In this document: positions 59,312 through 64,000 of the stretch, piece by piece
Position numbering within the stretch: position 1 is the first letter of the stretch
Layout of the letters: each line of letters begins with the position of its first letter
NCBI GenBank assembly: GCA_008360955.1
Contig: LUCM01001574.1
Coordinates: 78,040-142,039, forward strand
Direction of reading: 5' to 3'
DNA: 64,000 bases
Source of the DNA: Fasciolopsis buskii
Taxonomy: Eukaryota; Platyhelminthes; Trematoda; Plagiorchiida; Fasciolidae
Notes under the pieces: model-generated
Told to the model about the DNA's origin: nothing
Seen by the model: the letters and a program-made list of their open reading frames with translations, nothing else
The model's database searches: none
Made by a program: the position numbers and the translations under genes

Positions 59312-61660
59312 TTACCATCCAAGTGGTTAGCGGTGAGTAAGGTGGGCCCAAATGCACAAGACAGGCGACAGTGTCGGGGAATTATGGGTTTTGCCTGGCA
59401 AGCGTTCTGTCTAAAAAATACCACAACAGCCCACTGGTGGGAATGTGTCACGGAGAGTGTGGCCCACCGACTTAATAAGGTCATTGCCCCATGTCGTGTT
59501 CCACTCACCCGACAAGATTTTCCAAAAGAGGTGTATGAACCAATCGATCGGCCACCGGATGGTCTGGAATTACTCTGTTGCCTCGCAGATTGCTCTTGAT
59601 TGCACGAAGGATAGAGACACATTCTCTACTCTGGAGCGGGGGGCCGAGTAGTATAGCAGCTCACAAGGTATACACACATCCATACGACTGATCTTCCGAT
59701 GAACGTATTACACTCTTATCTGGCTCACAAAAGCAATCTTTCACCACACACAACTGTCAGTTTTCCTGATACCTCTTCCAGTCCAAATTTTTCATATTCA
59801 TCAAGAATTTCATTTGGCCATACTGGCAATAGTGACTATGTAATATATTTCGTCCTTATTCTCTCGTGTTCTCCTTCAGCCAGTATCCAAATCTTACCGA
59901 ATTCGCCTCCGTCGGTTGATGCTCTTCTTTTCCTTCCATGCCCATAAAACTAGTCCCATTTAGTGTGCAGACACTGGTGCGTGTGTGACAACAGGCCTGT
60001 TTAGCTGGTGCACTGGAACTCTTGGTCATCTTTGTGTGTGTGTTGGATCCAACAGGCTCTAATTCAATATTGTGATCCTGTTATTCGACTAACGTCTCTA
60101 TATGGTTCTTCCGTGAAGTCTCATGTGTGCCTTGCCAGGGACCCTGAGTCTGCGGTTTCTGTTTTTTCTGGCGCTGATGTGGCTCTCGGTGGAAATGTTG
60201 GGACTGCATTACTTGACTAGATCCCAGTCGACAGTCGTCTAAGTGCAATGAGGCTTAGAGGTTCACGCAAACTAAACAGTCGTCACTCCAGTAGATTAGA
60301 TTTACTTGTGGTCTCATTGTATGCATCCATAGATGGCAGCCCAAATGCAATCAAGGACACTGTCTATCAAAAGCTGTACAACATCTCAAGCACGACAAAG
60401 ATGAATGATGCCATGATTACGACAGGATACATGGATGTTCCAGTGGGTAGATTGTCCTGGACTGAGGCGCACTTAGGAAGCCTTTTTGGTCTTGATTTCT
60501 GTCTTCCGAAAAATAAGGAACGGTTGTTAGGTCTGCATTCAGACCATTGACCATTTCTCGCAAGTACGGACTTCAGACATTCCAATCCATGATATGCAAC
60601 CTGATGTCCACTCTCTTCAAGTCAGCGGTGGACCCAAATCGACCACATTACTATTAGCTACAAATGGCTGGGCTGTCTATAAGACTGCCGGTTTTATTGG
60701 AACACTTCCCGCGACTCCGACCAATTCGTCCGTGCGTTTTGACGGGAGTGTAAAATGCACGGTGATGCGTCCGTCAGGCCGCGCTAAGTTCTAAGATCCT
60801 AGTCATCTGCCACTGTTTTGAGACACGTTGGCTGAAAAGCTACAAATGATACCACCTCAAAACATCAACGAGCACTGGTCGCCTATTAAAGATGCCTTAT
60901 ACTTTGCTGGCTTCGTGAGTTGTGGCTTGACCCGGCGTGTTGTGACACCCTGGACTTTTGACGAGTCTTTCCGTCCTGTTGATGCGCCTTTGCCAATCCT
61001 GGTTGGTATCGAGTATGGTGAAGTGCGGCTCATTACAAGACATGAATTCAAAGCGAGCTTTTGAGGGTGAGGTTTGCGAGATCTGGTTTTCTCACCGCGC
61101 ATTGGAGACGAAATATGCTGCTACCGTGAGAAATTTCCACAAGCTGTTCCACTTCAATCGTGCTGTCGATAGGAAAGCATTGAATGTAATCGAAGAGATC
61201 TGCGACGTTGAAGGCTCATCTATCCATCATCAGTGTTGATGTCTTGTATGTTGGTCAGAGCACCTTAGAGCACGCTGTTCGTTAGTCCCGATTATCATCT
61301 CCCTCCAGAGCCACTATACTTCGTCTTCAGTGGCTTGTAAATGCCATTGTTTCTGTCCGTCTTCTTCCTTTTCTTACTATTTTTGCAGCTGGTGAACGAC
61401 CTTTTATATGCGGACTAAGCGGCGAAGCTTAGACATGAGTTACAGATAGGACGAAGTCAGTCTCTGTTTTCGCATCCACAGGGCTGCAGCAGATGGATAT
61501 TTTGCCGGTTGGCCGTGCCGGAGGAAGTGGCTCAGAATGGCAATCAGTGGTATGGATGCTGATTGGCACGTCTGTAGAACGTTTATTCGTTAAAACGCAT
61601 TTTTATTTTGTCTATTTTCAAGCCGGTGTGAAATATATATATATATATATATATATATAC
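59312..61660 (+). mobile_element. RTE family B element (B4); 59312-61208 is the right arm of pair 3
   Basis: It has a 5' leader of about 650 bases, a decayed endonuclease region with the same premature TAG after GTALLD as copy B1, TTGYMDVPVGRL in place of the catalytic GDxNA, and the linker ALYFAGFVSCGLTRR. After 61208 it continues into a short C-terminal remnant (GSEWQSVVWMLIG) and ends at an uninterrupted (AT)n tail. The RT palm is missing, so the element is internally deleted as well as mutated. It is sense to the host gene. Confidence 0.78.
61632..61659. repeat. (AT)n microsatellite, probable RTE tail
   Basis: Fourteen AT units directly after the family B 3' remnant. RTE elements commonly end in short tandem repeats, so this probably marks the insertion end. 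Confidence 0.8.
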
Positions 61661-62129
61661 ATTTGTTTCCTGAAAGGCCTAAAATGTTAAAATGGTACTT
61701 TTCATGAAATGAATTTCCACAAGCCTTCCGCTTAACAGTGGTAGATATTCAAGTGTTTGCAATTGCTTTAATTTGGTTAACGTTACTTCCGCCTCCCCAT
61801 AAGAACAGATCCAAAATGCTAAACGGAAAATAAAATGGCTAGACGCTGTAGCCCACCTGACGAGAATTTCTCACGTTAGCTTTTAATCAAGGTTGGCCAA
61901 TATATCAAAGAGGATTGTAAAACTTTATTTTTGTCCCAAAATATTTGCAAACCTTTGCTAGTATGTATCATGTGATTTTTGAAATTACACTGATCACTTT
62001 ACATTGTATTCTTTTATTGCAAACTCAGAGAGCAAAATATTGTTTCGTATAATTGGTACTCTGGTTAGCAATTAGCAACCGTGATTTGCGGGTGACATTG
62101 AGTTCTTCATTTTATTTTCTGTTTGCTAG

Positions 62130-62248
62130 GATAATAAATACCTGAAAAATCTCAACTTCTCAGCAAACGGTCTCGGTCCAAGAAAAGGTTGTCCGGAATT
62201 TGCCACGGCCCTACGACAAAACAAAACATTGGAGTCACTAAATCTAAG
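62130..62248 (+). CDS. LRRC74-like protein, exon 4
   Basis: 119 bases, opening in phase 0 and ending CTAAG|GTACAA in phase 2. It encodes YLKNLNFSANGLGPRKGCPE and LESLNL at the start of the next repeat. Spacing to exon 3 (FGRGLS-DNKYLKNLNF) fits the LRR register. Confidence 0.88.
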
Positions 62249-63185
62249 GTACAATCTTAAGGATACTGTGGTTAGGGGTATACATCCGTCCAGGTTCGAA
62301 GGGTCTGGTTGTAAGTTTTAGTTTAATTTTACTCCTCCATTTAATCGGTCTAAGCAGACGTATTGTGCGACTGTACCGCCTACTCCAGATCATTGGGTTA
62401 TTCTGTGTACTCCCACGCCCATGTAGACAATTAGTAATAGTCAATCAATTTGGAGTTTTTCTTGAAAAATTTCATAGTCTTGTTTAAACAAACTTGGTAG
62501 TGAAATAATTCATTTCATTTCATCCACGTGCATTGTTTTATGCCAAACTCTGTGACAACTGTCTCCGACCCCGTCTTTGAACTTTATCTATGACAGCCTA
62601 GTGCCATCTTCCAGTACCTATTTCAGAACCGAGAATGACAGCCATTCTTAACATTACATTATTCATTGCGACTATGTTGACTTTTTCACTGAATAAAAAT
62701 TGCTCTGATGGTACGCGACGATATGATTATAGCAAGAAGTGTGGATTATTTTCGCTTAGTAGCCGACCATATACATTATTGAGACCAAAGAGCAGTGTTA
62801 TAAAACTGATAAATGAACAAATAGACTCTGATTATCTAGGATTCTCCTCCTCTCACATTCAGACCAGTTAAATGTATTCAAAGGAATGTTTGAGCCGCGG
62901 ATAAAATTTCTACCTTCTCACGTGATATGTGCCGTGAAGTACATCCGAGTTTTGTGTTTAAATAAATGAGATCAAAAACATTGAAGTTAGTATTGTTTGG
63001 CCAATCTGACGAAACTTATTACTTTCATAGTTATTCAAGACACATCTATCTGATCACAATAATAATGAAATTAGAAAAGAAACGAATTCACGATTTTATA
63101 GCTAAGAACACTTTCATCTGGTAACGAAAATTTTCGGTCATATATTAATCATACTAGTCTGTATTTTGCCACCACTCTTTTACAG
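62249..63185 (+). other. LRRC74-like intron 4 (phase 2)
   Basis: The donor is GTACAA and the acceptor CACTCTTTTACAG ends at 63185. An open stretch at 62635-62871 has no recognisable family. Otherwise nothing is seen. Confidence 0.75.
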
Positions 63186-63264
63186 TGATAATCGAATAAC
63201 TGCAGAAGGTGCAGTTCTTCTGGGCAAAGGACTGTATACGAATACCACACTAAAATATTTATGT
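63186..63264 (+). CDS. LRRC74-like protein, exon 5 (gene continues beyond the window)
   Basis: 79 bases completing the split codon AG+T (Ser) and reading DNRITAEGAVLLGKGLYTNT then TLKYLC, with an excellent donor TGT|GTAAGT in phase 0. The five exons give 334 residues so far. The C-terminal part expected for LRRC74 (one or more repeats and a tail) is not found before 64000, so later exons lie outside. Confidence 0.88.
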
Positions 63265-64000
63265 GTAAGTCATGCGAAGAATATCGTACTAAAAAATGAC
63301 TAACCGAAAACTGGTCGTAGCGTTCGATTTTTTTAGTCTATGTTTTATAGGTGTCCTCTCCAAACAAAAGTTCATTGAACTACCCACTGAAGTTCTAATC
63401 ATTTGCTGACTGACCGATCGATACTTACTGGATCACATTTACAAAGCGTGCTTCTTGTTGCAAACAGAACAGCACTTCTTTGATTTAGGAAATTAATTAG
63501 GTAAAACTTTAACATTCGTCTAAGGTTCATTTAATTAAAATTGGATGACTGGTTTTCATACAGACGAATTTACTGCTGTTTTCCTATGGAACTACATACG
63601 AATATATTGGCCTAAGGATAACAGTGACTGAACGTACATAGATCTCATACTGTATTCAGATTTGATGCTTATGTTGGTCTTTGTTCGTAAATGAGATTTT
63701 GAGCCTCGTGGTAAAAGATTCTTCCCAAAGGTTTATTATCTATTCTCCAGAGACCATATGAAAGTGAATATTGATCTGAAACCCCCCGACGATTGTTTCA
63801 CTCCAAGTGTTAGTCCACATGACTCGAATATGACAATCCCATGGTAACCTGTGGGATTTTGCTGAGGCATATAAGTCATATGGATGCGTCAAGTCAATTG
63901 ATTTGCGAAAATCATTCAAATCGGTATTTTCGACACCCATCAAACTGTTGCACTGATGCTGAGCCGTGAAATCTCTCCCGATTTGTTAAAATGCCAGAAT
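63265..64000 (+). other. Start of LRRC74-like intron 5
   Basis: It opens with the donor GTAAGT. No further LRR exon recognised before the window ends. Confidence 0.6.

Larger units (their letters stand above)
42427..61208. repeat. Inverted repeat pair 3 (arms 42427-44323 and 59312-61208)
   Basis: Matching points sum to 103635 throughout. The arms are about 1.9 kb. One arm is in intron 1 and the other in intron 3 of the LRRC74-like gene, so exons 2 and 3 are enclosed. Identity drops abruptly at both arm ends into weaker similarity. Confidence 0.9.
58191..62129 (+). other. LRRC74-like intron 3 (about 3.9 kb)
   Basis: The donor is GTATGT and the acceptor TTCTGTTTGCTAG ends at 62129. It is interrupted by the family B element at 59312-61660. 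The stretch 58191-59311 before that element holds nothing I recognise. The same is true of 61661-62129. Confidence 0.75.

Overview
This is an animal nuclear genome window, most likely from a digenean fluke (trematode). The evidence is coding exons split by very long introns with GT-AG borders, and dense remains of APE-type non-LTR retrotransposons (RTE-like with microsatellite tails, CR1-like), Penelope-like elements and a tRNA-derived SINE. No bacterial gene organisation is present. The species assignment is inference from repeat style only.

Two host genes can be rebuilt with consistent splice phases. They are transcribed head to head from a shared gap of about 317 bp (33621-33937). On the minus strand is an STK33-like Ser/Thr kinase with two coding exons (33620-33387 and 20955-19570), a 12.4 kb phase-0 intron, and about 140 extra residues between its catalytic loop and DFG motif. 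On the plus strand is an LRRC74-like leucine-rich-repeat protein, with exons at 33938-34375, 56570-56767, 58023-58190, 62130-62248 and 63186-63264. It runs out of the window, and its first intron is 22.2 kb.

Layout: 1-8.5 kb has no recognised gene but holds simple repeats, two GC-rich patches and a SINE copy. 8.5-19.5 kb holds weak exon candidates, a second SINE copy and an internally deleted RTE element (12.0-14.7 kb). 19.57-20.96 kb is the kinase main exon. 21-33.4 kb is the kinase intron, with Penelope-like, RTE and CR1 remnants and a possible small nested two-exon gene. 33.4-34.4 kb is the divergent promoter and both first exons. 34.4-56.6 kb is LRRC74-like intron 1, packed with CR1 and RTE elements. 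56.6-64 kb holds the remaining LRR exons, with another RTE element in intron 3.

The most unusual feature is architectural. Three pairs of long, nearly identical inverted repeats made of retrotransposon sequence are arranged around these genes. Pair 1 (30374-31578 / 39934-41138) brackets the divergent promoter and both first exons. Pair 2 (45931-47211 / 52486-53766) lies wholly inside LRRC74-like intron 1. Pair 3 (42427-44323 / 59312-61208) brackets LRR exons 2 and 3. Because the flanking introns are phase 0, an inversion through pair 1 would swap the first exons in frame. A circle of LRR exons 2 and 3 would be 366 nt with no stop codon. These are predictions from the sequence, not observed products.
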